Of a stretch of 64,000 bases of DNA, positions 17,283 through 25,798 are shown one piece after another (the first letter of the stretch is position 1; every line of letters begins with the position of its first letter). Origin of the DNA: Azophilus sp965220425 (GTDB lineage: Bacteria; Pseudomonadota; Gammaproteobacteria; Pseudomonadales; Azotimanducaceae). The notes below the pieces were generated by a model, which did no database searches, had not been told where the DNA came from, and saw only the letters and a list, made by a program, of their open reading frames with translations. Where the stretch lies: contig OZ244830.1 of assembly GCA_965220425.1 (NCBI GenBank), positions 1,550,001 through 1,614,000 on the forward strand. Direction: 5' to 3'. The translations under genes were made by a program, and so were the position numbers.

Positions 17283-18266
17283 CTACCCTGAAACGAGCCA
17301 GAAGGGGCGCAGCTCTTCCGCCCCCAGCGTTGCCGGCACTTCCCCGAGAGGCGCGTAGAATTCGATCCCGTGCCCGTCCGGATCGCGGAGGAAGACGCTC
17401 TTCTTGGCGGGGTGGTGCATGCGGGCCTCGATCGCGATACCCGAACGCTCGAGACCATCGATGTCTCCATCGAAGTCCGAAGGAGATACCTCGAAAGCCA
17501 TGTGACGATAACCCGGCTTCTGTTCCCCGTACGTCTGGAACAGCACGATGGAGTAGTCCGCGGCGCTGCCCTTCAGAACGGCGATCTGCGACCGCTCCGA
17601 GTACACCAGGGTGTCCAGACCGCCCACCTCCCGGTAGAAAGCGAGTTGCTCTTCCAGGTCGCGGCAGCCGAGGACGGCGTGCGTCGTGCGCCGGGAATGC
17701 ACGGCTGCATCCTCCATCCGGCGAATGCCCGGGTTGGGGGAATAGTTTCGATCGGTCACAGGTTCCAGTTCGCCCGGGGTCCACGGGCCCGTTACGAGTT
17801 TGCCCTCGAATTCGCGGTATGTCGCCCTCCAGTCCCTGGTGGAATCCGACGTGAACTCGAGCATGTTCCGCTCGGCGTCGAGCAGATAAACGCTCTTTGC
17901 GAAGCTGTGGTCTACCGTCATGACGATGGTCACGCCGTAGTTGACGGCGCGGTCGTGGGCGGCGACCAGCTCCGCTTCGTTCTCCATCTCGAAAGCGATG
18001 TGGAAGAGGTCGGGCCTGCGACCGAATTCCGGAGGTACGAGCACCTGGCCTTCGCGCCCGATCAGCGACTCTTCGGAGACCTGGGTCACGCTGACGTCGT
18101 GATGCGTATTGCCGTTTCCCAGGAAGCCGGCGTGGATGTCGGGCTCCTGGAACACCTCTTCGAGTCCCACGATGGGTCCGTAGAAGTCCATCGATCGGCC
18201 CACGTCGGAGACAAACAGGTTGGAGTGCGCGAATCGCCGCGGACGAAAGCGGGGTTCTTCTGCCAT
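17283..18266 (-). CDS. Two-domain VOC protein (extradiol-dioxygenase-like)
   Basis: 327 aa from ATG 18266, which has AGGAG 8 bases upstream; the TTG at 18284 is less likely. Two VOC modules are seen: the first from RFAHSNLFVSDVGRSMDFYG, with second-half segments near HDVSVTQV and RNMLEFTSD; the second from RTTHAVLGCRDLEEQLAFYR, with RHMAFEVSP and GHGIEFYAP. His and Glu at these points match the H/H/E metal site of catechol 2,3-dioxygenase-like proteins. Ring cleavage or isomerisation is possible, but the substrate is not known. Confidence 0.85.
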   Translation of the reverse strand: MAEEPRFRPRRFAHSNLFVSDVGRSMDFYGPIVGLEEVFQEPDIHAGFLGNGNTHHDVSVTQVSEESLIGREGQVLVPPEFGRRPDLFHIAFEMENEAELVAAHDRAVNYGVTIVMTVDHSFAKSVYLLDAERNMLEFTSDSTRDWRATYREFEGKLVTGPWTPGELEPVTDRNYSPNPGIRRMEDAAVHSRRTTHAVLGCRDLEEQLAFYREVGGLDTLVYSERSQIAVLKGSAADYSIVLFQTYGEQKPGYRHMAFEVSPSDFDGDIDGLERSGIAIEARMHHPAKKSVFLRDPDGHGIEFYAPLGEVPATLGAEELRPFWLVSG

Positions 18267-18465
18267 GGCGTATCTCCTGCTCAACCCCAGGCTGCGGGCA
18301 GGGCCAACGGCGGACTGGCTGGCCCGCCCGCCATCTTAACGCATGTGCGGGTTCAGTGACATTTGAGACCCGGCGCGCCGCACCTTCGCCCGGAATTCCT
18401 CGTCGGCGCGCGAGGGCACGCCGATCGGGATCGATGCCGTCTCGGCCGTATCCCGATCTGCCCAG

Positions 18466-18873
18466 TCAGTCTTTCCGCTCGGGCAGGCCGGCGATCGCCT
18501 CGACCTCGACCAGCAGCCCGGGTATGGCGAGCTTCGCCACCTCGACGAGCGAACTCGCCGGCCGGGCGTCCCCGAAGAACTCCTTGCGAATCGGATTGAT
18601 CTTCGTGCGGTCCTCGATGTTCTGCAGGAACACCGTCACCTTGAGCACGTCGGCGAAGCTCGCTCCCTCGGCCTGGAGGGCGCGCTTCAGGTTGCCGAAC
18701 ACCTCCCTCGCCTGAACGACCACATCCCCCTCGCCGATCACGTGCTGCTCCGCGTCCACTGCCATCATTCCGGAGACGAACAGCAGATTGCCGAAGCGAA
18801 CGGCGTCGGTGTAGTGGCTGATCGGCTCGCACAGGCCGGGGAGACGGATCTCTTTTCGCTTCCAATCGACCAT
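18466..18873 (-). CDS. RidA family protein (second copy)
   Basis: 135 aa from ATG 18873; the upstream extension is Arg-rich and not protein-like. Family marks are HYTDAVRFGNLLFVSG, EVFGNLKRALQAEGASFADV and VFLQNIEDRTKINPIRKEFF, ending ARPASSLVEVAKLAIPGLLV. The RPASS segment, with the conserved Arg before the final strands, matches active RidA-type imine deaminases better than the copy at 2 kb. It lies in the minus-strand run with the VOC, SDR and PhyH genes. Confidence 0.88.
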   Translation of the reverse strand: MVDWKRKEIRLPGLCEPISHYTDAVRFGNLLFVSGMMAVDAEQHVIGEGDVVVQAREVFGNLKRALQAEGASFADVLKVTVFLQNIEDRTKINPIRKEFFGDARPASSLVEVAKLAIPGLLVEVEAIAGLPERKD

Positions 18874-18934
18874 GGATCGATTATAGCTCAGGCTCGGGGC
18901 CGTAAAATGAATGCCGTGGCGAATTTCGGGCCAG

Positions 18935-19702
18935 TCACCATGCCCGGTGGCCCGCGGGCGGCGGATTCTCGGGCGGTCCCGCAAAGCACTGGGCGATAGC
19001 CATCCAGGATTCCGCGACGGGGCCGGAGACCGTCAGGTTGCAGTCCGCGATGTTGCGGCCCTGGGTGACCACATGAGCAAACTCCACCGCGGAACCCGCC
19101 ACGACCTCCTCGTCAGACGGCGCGTTCCATTCCCAGACCGCGCCGGAAGGGGCGTCCAGCCGCACGTAGGGGACCGGCTCCGGTACCGGGAGCTTGCGGT
19201 TCACGAAGGTCCAGCCGAACGTGCGCACGCCAATGTGGCAGATGTTCTTGATGCGGTCGGCTGGTTCGCGCCGCACATGAAGCAGGTCGTAGACGTCCTG
19301 GCCGTGCGCCCAGGTCTCCATCTGGCGAGCGGTCGCCATCATGCGAATGCCCATGTCCGGGCCGAACCAGGGAGCCCGCAGGCCGGGGTCCGCGACCGCG
19401 AGCGCAGCGCACAACTCCACGAAGTAGGATCGCCAGCGTTCGAGCAAGGCCTTGCCGTGCACCGGCGCCGGGTCATCGAGCGGTACCCGTGTCAACTGGT
19501 CCCGCCAGGCGCGAAACCCGTCCGGGTCGGTTACCGAATGGATGGCCCAGCGGTCCGCGTCGTGCAGATGCTGGACAACCCAGTCGATGGTGCGGTTCTT
19601 GAATGGGGTTTCCCGGCCCCACTGGTCTTCGGGAACGGTCTCGAGAAAGGCGTTGAGCGCGTCTCCCTCGGCCCTGAGATCGGCTACCTGCTGCAGTGTC
19701 AT
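18935..19702 (-). CDS. TIGR03084 family metal-binding protein (DinB/maleylpyruvate-isomerase fold)
   Basis: 255 aa. The N-terminal four-helix DinB-like domain contains WVVQHLHDADRWA and METWAHGQDVYD, where the His residues (QHLHDAD, AHGQD) would form the metal site. The C-terminal part (VRLDAPSGAVWEWN, FAHVVTQGRN) is typical of TIGR03084 proteins, which resemble mycothiol-dependent maleylpyruvate isomerase. In bacteria lacking mycothiol their job is unknown. It lies on the same strand as the RidA gene and downstream of the first SpdH-like gene. Confidence 0.85.
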   Translation of the reverse strand: MTLQQVADLRAEGDALNAFLETVPEDQWGRETPFKNRTIDWVVQHLHDADRWAIHSVTDPDGFRAWRDQLTRVPLDDPAPVHGKALLERWRSYFVELCAALAVADPGLRAPWFGPDMGIRMMATARQMETWAHGQDVYDLLHVRREPADRIKNICHIGVRTFGWTFVNRKLPVPEPVPYVRLDAPSGAVWEWNAPSDEEVVAGSAVEFAHVVTQGRNIADCNLTVSGPVAESWMAIAQCFAGPPENPPPAGHRAW

Positions 19703-19893
19703 CGGATCCTCGACTGGAGATGGGTTGTCCAGGAGCGATCATAACCTGTACAACGGCGCTTCGACCTCGACGGCGCGGGCTCGGCGGCTGGCAGTCTGCT
19801 CGAACGCCGCCGCCAGGCCCGGATGGGCGAACGGGCGACACTGGCGGCCTACAACGTGGATCGGATCGCCATCGCCGCTGACGCTGGCGCGTT

Positions 19894-21810
19894 TCAGCCG
19901 AGTTCCGCCACGGCGCGGTGGGCCTGGAGAATAGCCATGTCGACGGTGGCCTGCGCGCCGGCATCGGAATTGGCGATGACGATTCGCCCGAAGCGTTGCC
20001 GTCCCCGTACGTACCAGTAGCGCGCGTCGTTGCTGTCGTCGAAATAATCGTCCTCGAGCCAGTCCCGCGTCGCGTAGCCGTGCGGCCAGCGGTTGACCGT
20101 GATGGCCTCGATATCGCGCGCCGGATCGAATCCAGCGTGCGAGAACATTGCCGCAAGCTGCTCGCGTGTATTGCGCTCGATGGTCTCGAACGGTGTCGCC
20201 AGCATTTCATGGCGCCCCAGCGGCGCCTGTTCGCGCTTGGTGAAACCGGCGTTCGGCCGATGCGGGAAGCGCTCCAGGTGTACGACGATCGGGTCGTCCG
20301 GTCCGTCGGAAAACTCGTAGCCGCCCATATCGACGGGGAAGTCGAGCATCGCGTTGACGTGGTAGCTGCCCGGCGCGGAGACCGCGCCAACGCCGGCCGC
20401 CTTCCAGGCGCGCCAGTTGTTCAGCGCGACGTTGGTATACAGCACGGGTATCTTGAGGCTGCTCGACAGGGCCTGCCGCTGCCGGTCCGGCATATCGGGA
20501 CATAGAAAGGGAACGATCGCGTTGTAGCATGCCAGTACGCAGTGCCGCGCTTGAACCTGGCCGTGGCGGCCGTTGCGCACATAGCCGATGCGCACGGATT
20601 TCGCCGACTCGGGCTTGCCGTCATGCTGAACGTTCACCGCCGTACTGTTCAGCCGCAGCCGGACCGGAGCGCCGTCGACATCGAGCTTCCCGTAATCGAA
20701 GTCTGCGAGCACGATATCCCGCATATTCGACCCCGGAGCCGCATCCGGGATCATCCGGCGCACCAGCATGCGCGCGATGGCGGCATTGCCGTCCGGGAAG
20801 TGGTGAATGTAGGGTTCTTCGTCGTCCCAGTCCGGCAGGCCGGAAGCTTCGTAGCCGGGCAGGCCGACGTAGTAGAGCGCATCGATTGCCGGCACGGCCC
20901 CGATGTCGGCGCCGAGGTCGGTGGTCAGCGGCTCCAGTGCGGCGAACACCAGCGGCTCGCTGGTGCCGAGATAATCACTGAGATAGCTGCGATAGCTGAT
21001 GCTGCCGAGGATCTCCAGGCGCTCGTCGACGCCGAGGCCGGGAAAGACATCGTCCGAGGCGGTCAGCAGCCCGAGCATCTGATCGCGTGCCGGTTGCGGC
21101 ATCGGCATGGCATCGACCGCCGCCTTTACCGAGCCGCGGCGCCTTGCGAGGGGCAGCGTGTAGCCCAGCCCGCCCAGGTCGTAGTGGACGAGCCGGTCGG
21201 CGCCCCAGTGCGCCTTGTCGAAGAAGGCCGCGCCGCCGAGCCCGTGCCGGCGGAAGAAGCCCCGGTCGTAGGCCTTGTAGAAATGGTCGAGGTCGATGCC
21301 GAGGTCGGCGAGCAGCGTCTTCGCAGCCTCGGCGTACGTTGCCGGCGCCTCGAGCGTCTGGGAACCGCCGTAGCCGATCAGTGTGCGTCCCCCGACCCGG
21401 AACTCGTTGCGTTTCGCATGCCCGCCGAAGTCGTCGTGGTTGTCCAGTATCAGCAACCGGGCAGCCGGGTGCTCTTGCAGGTAGAAATGCGCGGCCGCCA
21501 GGCCGCTGATGCCCGCACCCACGATGACCAGGTCATAGTCGCGGGAATCGCTCTCGGCGACGGGGCCCCAGTCGCGCCTGCCTTGCCAGGCCAGCTCGTG
21601 GGCGACCTCGAACGAGCCGGCATGGCTGCCGCGCAGCCCGGTCAGGGCCGGCGGATAGAGGGGCGATGGGTTGCCCGCGAGGGTTGCAACCTGTGCTGCC
21701 GACCGATTCGCCGGTATCAGGCCAGCGGCCGCCAGGGCGCCGACGCCATGCAGGATATCCCGCCGGGTGATGCCGCGGCCCATGCCGATGTTCCGGTCAC
21801 CGGTTTTCAC
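19894..21810 (-). CDS. Tat-exported FAD-dependent oxidoreductase, spermidine-dehydrogenase-like (copy 1)
   Basis: 638 aa. Twin-arginine signal GITRRDILHGVGALAAAG at residues about 13-30, followed by YPPALTGLRGSHAGSFEVAH. The FAD-binding GAGISG is at 98-103, with the further flavin motif NHDDFGGHAKRNEF. Length and layout match the spermidine dehydrogenase (SpdH) group, which oxidises polyamines in the periplasm. The C terminus (RRQRFGRIVIANSDAGAQAT) closes the FAD site. A paralog of the same plan lies upstream on the same strand, separated by an unusual repeat-bearing spacer. The substrate here is not established. Confidence 0.85.
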   Translation of the reverse strand: MKTGDRNIGMGRGITRRDILHGVGALAAAGLIPANRSAAQVATLAGNPSPLYPPALTGLRGSHAGSFEVAHELAWQGRRDWGPVAESDSRDYDLVIVGAGISGLAAAHFYLQEHPAARLLILDNHDDFGGHAKRNEFRVGGRTLIGYGGSQTLEAPATYAEAAKTLLADLGIDLDHFYKAYDRGFFRRHGLGGAAFFDKAHWGADRLVHYDLGGLGYTLPLARRRGSVKAAVDAMPMPQPARDQMLGLLTASDDVFPGLGVDERLEILGSISYRSYLSDYLGTSEPLVFAALEPLTTDLGADIGAVPAIDALYYVGLPGYEASGLPDWDDEEPYIHHFPDGNAAIARMLVRRMIPDAAPGSNMRDIVLADFDYGKLDVDGAPVRLRLNSTAVNVQHDGKPESAKSVRIGYVRNGRHGQVQARHCVLACYNAIVPFLCPDMPDRQRQALSSSLKIPVLYTNVALNNWRAWKAAGVGAVSAPGSYHVNAMLDFPVDMGGYEFSDGPDDPIVVHLERFPHRPNAGFTKREQAPLGRHEMLATPFETIERNTREQLAAMFSHAGFDPARDIEAITVNRWPHGYATRDWLEDDYFDDSNDARYWYVRGRQRFGRIVIANSDAGAQATVDMAILQAHRAVAELG

Positions 21811-21838
21811 GACCGGTATGCTACCTCCTGCTTTCTTT

Positions 21839-22010
21839 CATGGAACGAATTTTTAACTCATTGATTTATAAAGAATTTAGGAATTTACTATTTAACATAA
21901 TGCAGGAGGCGAAAAACTGTCCAAAAACACGTTGTTCCCTGCGCGTCCTCGTCCCGGCGCGCCGGGTTCCCGACTCGCATGGAACAGATTTTCAACCCAT
22001 TCATTTGCAA
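21839..22010. repeat. Imperfect direct repeat upstream of the first SpdH-like gene
   Basis: Bases 21839-21871 and 21978-22010 are alike (26 of 33 positions by eye), both starting CATGGAAC and sharing ATTTT-AAC-CATT-ATTT. They lie in the roughly 460-bp spacer between the two SpdH-like genes. No gene is recognised there. A duplicated upstream segment, or two copies of a protein-binding or mobile-element end, are possible explanations. Confidence 0.5.
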
Positions 22011-22064
22011 GGTTTTCTTGGCCAACCCCGTCGAGGCGCCGAATGGGACGATCGCCTGGGCTCC

Positions 22065-22176
22065 GAGTAGGGTTGCCGTGCTTGCCTTCCGGCACGCCAG
22101 GCGGACTTGGCGTCCTTTACGATGGGCTTACCACATGCCTTAAAGGTGCCGGAAGGCAAGCACGGCAACCCTACTC
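22065..22176. repeat. Perfect 31-bp inverted repeat with 50-bp spacer
   Basis: Left arm 22065-22095 begins GAGTAGGGTTGCCGTGC; right arm 22146-22176 is its exact reverse complement. The arms flank a 50-bp unique centre. It lies downstream of SpdH-like copy 2 and upstream of copy 1, both on the minus strand. The perfect arms suggest a recent mobile element (MITE-like) or a strong RNA hairpin between the two genes. No ORF or transposase is inside. Confidence 0.8.
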
Positions 22177-22268
22177 TCTTCCTGAAACCAGGGGTTGAAC
22201 CCTTCGCGTCAGCGCCCCGGCGCCCGGCCCCGCCATTGCCGTACCTCCCATTAGTCGGCGGCAATCGA

Positions 22269-24152
22269 TCAACCGCGGCGCGCAAGTTCGGAAACGGCGC
22301 GGTGGGCCTCTTCGATCGCCGCTTCGGTCATGGCGTTGGAAGCGGCATCGGTGGCGGCGATCGAGATGTTGCCGAACGGCCGGCTGGCCCGCTTCCAGTG
22401 GCGCTTGTCTTCCGGCCATTGGCTCGGCTCGAATGCGACGCGGTCGGTTTCCGTGTCATAGGCATAGGCGTAACCGTGCGGCCAGCGGTTGACGGTGATT
22501 GCCGCGATGTCCCGCGCCGCATCGAAGCCGCCGTTGCCCAGCAACCGGTTGAGCAGGTCTCTGGTGTTTCTTTCGAATGTCTCGAAGGGTGTCGCGAGCA
22601 GTTCACGCTTGCCGGCGGCGAACTGTTCCCGGGCGCTGAGCCCCGGCTTGAGGGGTGCGCGGATCATGTGCACGAGGATCGGATCGTCCGGGTCCTTCGG
22701 GCAGGCGTAGCCGCCGAGGCTGACGGGGTAGTCGAGCGCAACGAGGTACTGGTAGCTGCCGGCGCACCTGGCCCGGTGCAGCCCGAGTTCGACGAAACTC
22801 CGCCAGTTGCGGATCAAGGCGTTCGTGTAGACGAGTGGCGAGCGCAAGGAACTTGCGAGCAGCGCGCGCTGCGGTTGCGGCGTTTCCGGGCAGAGCATGG
22901 GAATGATCGCGTGGTAGCAGGCCATGACTACCTGGCCGCCCGTGACGGTCCTGGCCCTGCTGCCGCCCCGAACGTAGGTCACCTGTAGCGGATTGCCGAG
23001 CTTGCCGCCGATGTGGCGAACCCGGACCACCGTGCTGTTCAGGCGAACGCGCACCGGGGATGCCGGATCGTCGAGGCGGCCGTAGTCGAAGCGGGCGGTG
23101 ACGATGTCTTCCATGTCGTTGCCGGGCGCCGAGCGCGGAACCATGGCGCGCACGAGGAGCCGGGCGACCGTCGCGTTGCCGTCCGGAAAATGGAATATGT
23201 TGGGCTCGTCCACCCACCCTCCATCGTCGTAGATGTCGAGTTCGAGGTTCCCGAACCCGGGATACCCGCTGGCCCAGGCGGTTCTCGCGGGCAGCGCATC
23301 GATGCCGATGTTCCAGACGCCGTGGGGCAGTGACTGGATCGCCTGCAAGGCTTCGTCCCCGATTCCGGCCTTGTCCTTCAGGTAGGTCCGATAGTCGGTT
23401 CGGGCGAGGTAGCCGATCATGGCATCGGCAGCGATGTCGCCGAGGTAGTGGCGTTCGTCCGCATAAAGGCGGGCGAGGTCCTCCTTGCCCTTTGCCGTCA
23501 GCGGGATGCCTTCCAGTACCTTCGGATCCCCCAGGCTTCCTATTGCGAGGTGATCGGATCCGAATACCGACTTGTCGAAGAAGGTTCCCCGCGAGAGGCC
23601 CAGCGAGGCGTACAGATCCCCGTCGTACGCCGTATAGAACCGCTTTGTGTCGATGCCGAGTTCCCGGATGAGCCGTTTCGCGACCGGGGGATAGCTGCCT
23701 GGCGCCTCCAGGAACATGGTTCCGCCGTATCCGATCATGAGGCGGCCGCCGATCTGGAACTCGTTGCGTTTCGCGTGGCCGCCGAAATCGTCGTGGTTGT
23801 CCAGAACGAGGATTTTCGCGGACTCGCCCATGGCTTGCCGGTAGAAGTATGCGGCCGAGAGTCCGCTGATGCCGCCGCCGACGACGACCAGGTCGTAGTG
23901 CTCGCCGGTAGCCGCGCCGGCCCAGCTTGCGCCGTCGCGCAGAGCGTGGGCGATTTCGAAGGAGCCGGGGTGCGAACCCCGCATGCCCGTCAGTGCCGGC
24001 GGATAGTAGCCGGCGATATCCTGGGCGCCGACATCCTCGGCGTAGGCGGAATGCGGCAATAATGCAGCGCCGATCGCAACGCCGACCCCATCCAGGAAGT
24101 CGCGGCGCGTGATGGCCGCGTTCATGCCCAGTTCCCGGTCGCGCGGGTTCAT
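22269..24152 (-). CDS. Tat-exported FAD-dependent oxidoreductase, spermidine-dehydrogenase-like (copy 2)
   Basis: 627 aa. Twin-arginine signal AITRRDFLDGVGVAIGAALL (Arg16-Arg17), mature part beginning near YYPPALTGMRGSHPGSFEIAH. The FAD motif GGGISG is at 92-97 and NHDDFGGHAKRNEF follows, as in copy 1. The two proteins align along their length but are clearly diverged, so this is an old duplication. It begins 20 bp after the stop of the heme-type membrane protein gene, suggesting an operon in which that membrane protein could accept electrons from the flavoprotein (inference). Confidence 0.85.
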   Translation of the reverse strand: MNPRDRELGMNAAITRRDFLDGVGVAIGAALLPHSAYAEDVGAQDIAGYYPPALTGMRGSHPGSFEIAHALRDGASWAGAATGEHYDLVVVGGGISGLSAAYFYRQAMGESAKILVLDNHDDFGGHAKRNEFQIGGRLMIGYGGTMFLEAPGSYPPVAKRLIRELGIDTKRFYTAYDGDLYASLGLSRGTFFDKSVFGSDHLAIGSLGDPKVLEGIPLTAKGKEDLARLYADERHYLGDIAADAMIGYLARTDYRTYLKDKAGIGDEALQAIQSLPHGVWNIGIDALPARTAWASGYPGFGNLELDIYDDGGWVDEPNIFHFPDGNATVARLLVRAMVPRSAPGNDMEDIVTARFDYGRLDDPASPVRVRLNSTVVRVRHIGGKLGNPLQVTYVRGGSRARTVTGGQVVMACYHAIIPMLCPETPQPQRALLASSLRSPLVYTNALIRNWRSFVELGLHRARCAGSYQYLVALDYPVSLGGYACPKDPDDPILVHMIRAPLKPGLSAREQFAAGKRELLATPFETFERNTRDLLNRLLGNGGFDAARDIAAITVNRWPHGYAYAYDTETDRVAFEPSQWPEDKRHWKRASRPFGNISIAATDAASNAMTEAAIEEAHRAVSELARRG

Positions 24153-24171
24153 CGTGTTCCGACCCCTGAAC

Positions 24172-25113
24172 TCAGGCGCCTACCACACCGCCCGCGCTCC
24201 GGTCCGGCACAGCCCGCTCCCTTGGCGCACGGCCGCCGGTCCGAAACAGGTACACACCCAGCATGATGACGGCCAGCGACAGAAACGGCTCGAAGGGCCA
24301 GTACGGCAGATAGAGTTCGGGAATCTCGGTGAGTGCGTAACCGTACAGGTACCGCGCCGCTGTCGCTTGCCACGCGGAGCCGATACTCGCGGCGACAAGG
24401 CCGGCGCCGATCAGCACGATCCCGGCCGTCCGGGCAAGCGGGTGAGCGCCCGGTTCCCGGGATTCTCTTGCCGCGGCCTTTGCACGCTTCCTGCTCCAGG
24501 CGGCGGCGCGCACAACCCAGGCGGCGAGGCCGGCCGAGTAGTAGATGTAGTCGAGCGGAACCGGGTTCGAATAGTAGAACAGCGACCACCAGTAGACGCT
24601 GAACGCATAGGCCCACAGGAAATAGATTCCGCTCAGGTGCAGCGTTCGCCACTGCCTGGCTGTCAGCAGTCTGCGTCCCCTCGGAAACGACGTTACGGTC
24701 ATGGCGAGCAGGAAGGCGTAGCCGCCAACGCCCTCGATCGCATCGCGCAGTACGTAGACCTGGTTGACGTAGTAGTCGGTGTGACCGAAAACCAGCCAGA
24801 GAATGAAGAGCCCCTGCCAGGCCATTGCGGCCGCGAAACACATGCCGAAATACTTGCGATTGCGCAGCAGCCAGCGGCTGAACGGCCCCGGAAACAGCGT
24901 CTGGATCGAGGACGCCGCAAAGGCGATGTACAGCCAGGGCACGGCGCAGCGGACGGAAAGCTGAATCATCGAAGAGATACCGGGGCCGGTGGTGAGGTCC
25001 TTGACCGTCATGGCAACAACCATGACGACGGAAATCGGGCCTGTAACGAGCCAGAACAGCCCCCATTTGTTCAAAGCCGCCCGTTTGAGTACTTCGTTCA
25101 GGTCATTGCTCAT
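24172..25113 (-). CDS. Integral membrane protein, possible heme-binding ferric-reductase-like type
   Basis: 313 aa from ATG 25113. The 5' extension to 25152 is not needed and lacks a ribosome site. About eight membrane segments are visible, with His in WLVFGHTDYYV and RQWRTLHLSGIYFLWAY placed on or near helices. The pattern, especially RRLLTARQWRTLHLSGIY, resembles the MsrQ/YedZ-like ferric reductase transmembrane domain, where His ligands hold heme b. It is co-directional with and 20 bp upstream of a Tat-exported flavoprotein. An electron-transfer partnership is plausible but unproven. Confidence 0.65.
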   Translation of the reverse strand: MSNDLNEVLKRAALNKWGLFWLVTGPISVVMVVAMTVKDLTTGPGISSMIQLSVRCAVPWLYIAFAASSIQTLFPGPFSRWLLRNRKYFGMCFAAAMAWQGLFILWLVFGHTDYYVNQVYVLRDAIEGVGGYAFLLAMTVTSFPRGRRLLTARQWRTLHLSGIYFLWAYAFSVYWWSLFYYSNPVPLDYIYYSAGLAAWVVRAAAWSRKRAKAAARESREPGAHPLARTAGIVLIGAGLVAASIGSAWQATAARYLYGYALTEIPELYLPYWPFEPFLSLAVIMLGVYLFRTGGRAPRERAVPDRSAGGVVGA

Positions 25114-25267
25114 GAATTCCGGCCACCGGTCAAACAAGCCCTTGCCAAGCATACTAGAAACAGTTGCAGATGCCGGTCATCCGGCCGTATAGGGCGCACA
25201 GTACGTCACCGCAAGCCCACTCTCTTCAGACGCCCACCGCCTTTGGACGTTCGATGAACGACTTCTG

Positions 25268-25512
25268 GCCCGCATATCTCACCAAGGGCCGCGATGATCG
25301 CGCAGGATTTTGCCCGCGTGCGCGTGCTCGCGAGCTTAAAGCATAGCCCCGCCTATGGTGGAGCGAGCACGTGCGTGCACGCGGGCAAAAGACCAGCGAG
25401 GGCGCGGCCAGCGCAGTCCGTGCCGGGCAGAACCTCCAAAAAAGCGAAGGTACCTGATTGAAACGCAATGACATTCAGTGACTCAACAAGCGGCTTGGTG
25501 AGATATGCGGGC
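25268..25512 (+). mobile_element. MITE-like element, copy A
   Basis: 245 bp. The ends are inverted repeats beginning GCCCGCATATCTCACCAAG and ending CTTGGTGAGATATGCGGGC. A second inverted pair lies inside (TTTTGCCCGCGTGC near 25310 and GCACGCGGGCAAAA near 25380). It is nearly identical to copy B at 51 kb. The flank is CTGG on the left and CTAG on the right, fitting a 4-bp YTAR-type target site with one changed base. No transposase is encoded. Confidence 0.85.
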
Positions 25513-25513
25513 T

Positions 25514-25560
25514 AGCCCGCATCGCTCACCAACTTTCGTCGCGAGGGCGTCGAGGCGCCG
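25514..25560. repeat. 47-bp dispersed repeat G, first copy
   Basis: A sequence beginning AGCCCGCATCGCTCACCAAC and ending GTCGAGGCGCCG directly follows the CTAG at the right end of element A. It recurs almost unchanged at 35273-35319. Its first bases resemble the MITE end (CCCGCATATCTCACC), so it may be the stub of a related element. Confidence 0.65.
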
Positions 25561-25604
25561 TGTAAGCGTGGCCGCGCGGACCGCAGGATGTCGCAGGCGA
25601 ATAC

Positions 25605-25654
25605 AAATGGGGTCAGAGTAAAATTGCCCCGGCAATTTTACTCTGACCCCATTT
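25605..25654. repeat. 24-bp-arm palindrome of the GGGGTCAGAGTAAAATT type
   Basis: Arms AAATGGGGTCAGAGTAAAAT... and its reverse complement are separated by two bases, a near-perfect 50-bp palindrome. Sequences of this wording recur in proteobacterial intergenic DNA near REP-associated tyrosine (Y1) transposases. That link is from memory and no such transposase is in the window. It lies about 145 bp before the Asp/Asn hydroxylase gene. Confidence 0.75.
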
Positions 25655-25798
25655 ATTCCGCCGTGTGTGGTTCAGGTCGAAAGGAATGCGGTCGTCTTGC
25701 TGCGATGTTGCCTGATTTATTGGGCTTGTTGCGCGATCGAGAGGTTCGTAGAGGGTAAAATCGGTAAGCGTTGCGGTGATCGAGCCTGTGTAAACGGT

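Noticed and set aside
18320..18463. A minus-strand piece reading IPIGVPSRADEEFRAKVRRA after the RidA stop.
   Set aside because: Looks partly like protein but has no start, no recognised family and only about 35 residues.
19742..19885. A minus-strand frame with FAHPGLAAAFEQTASRRARA between the TIGR03084 and SpdH-like genes.
   Set aside because: Too short and unmatched to call a remnant.
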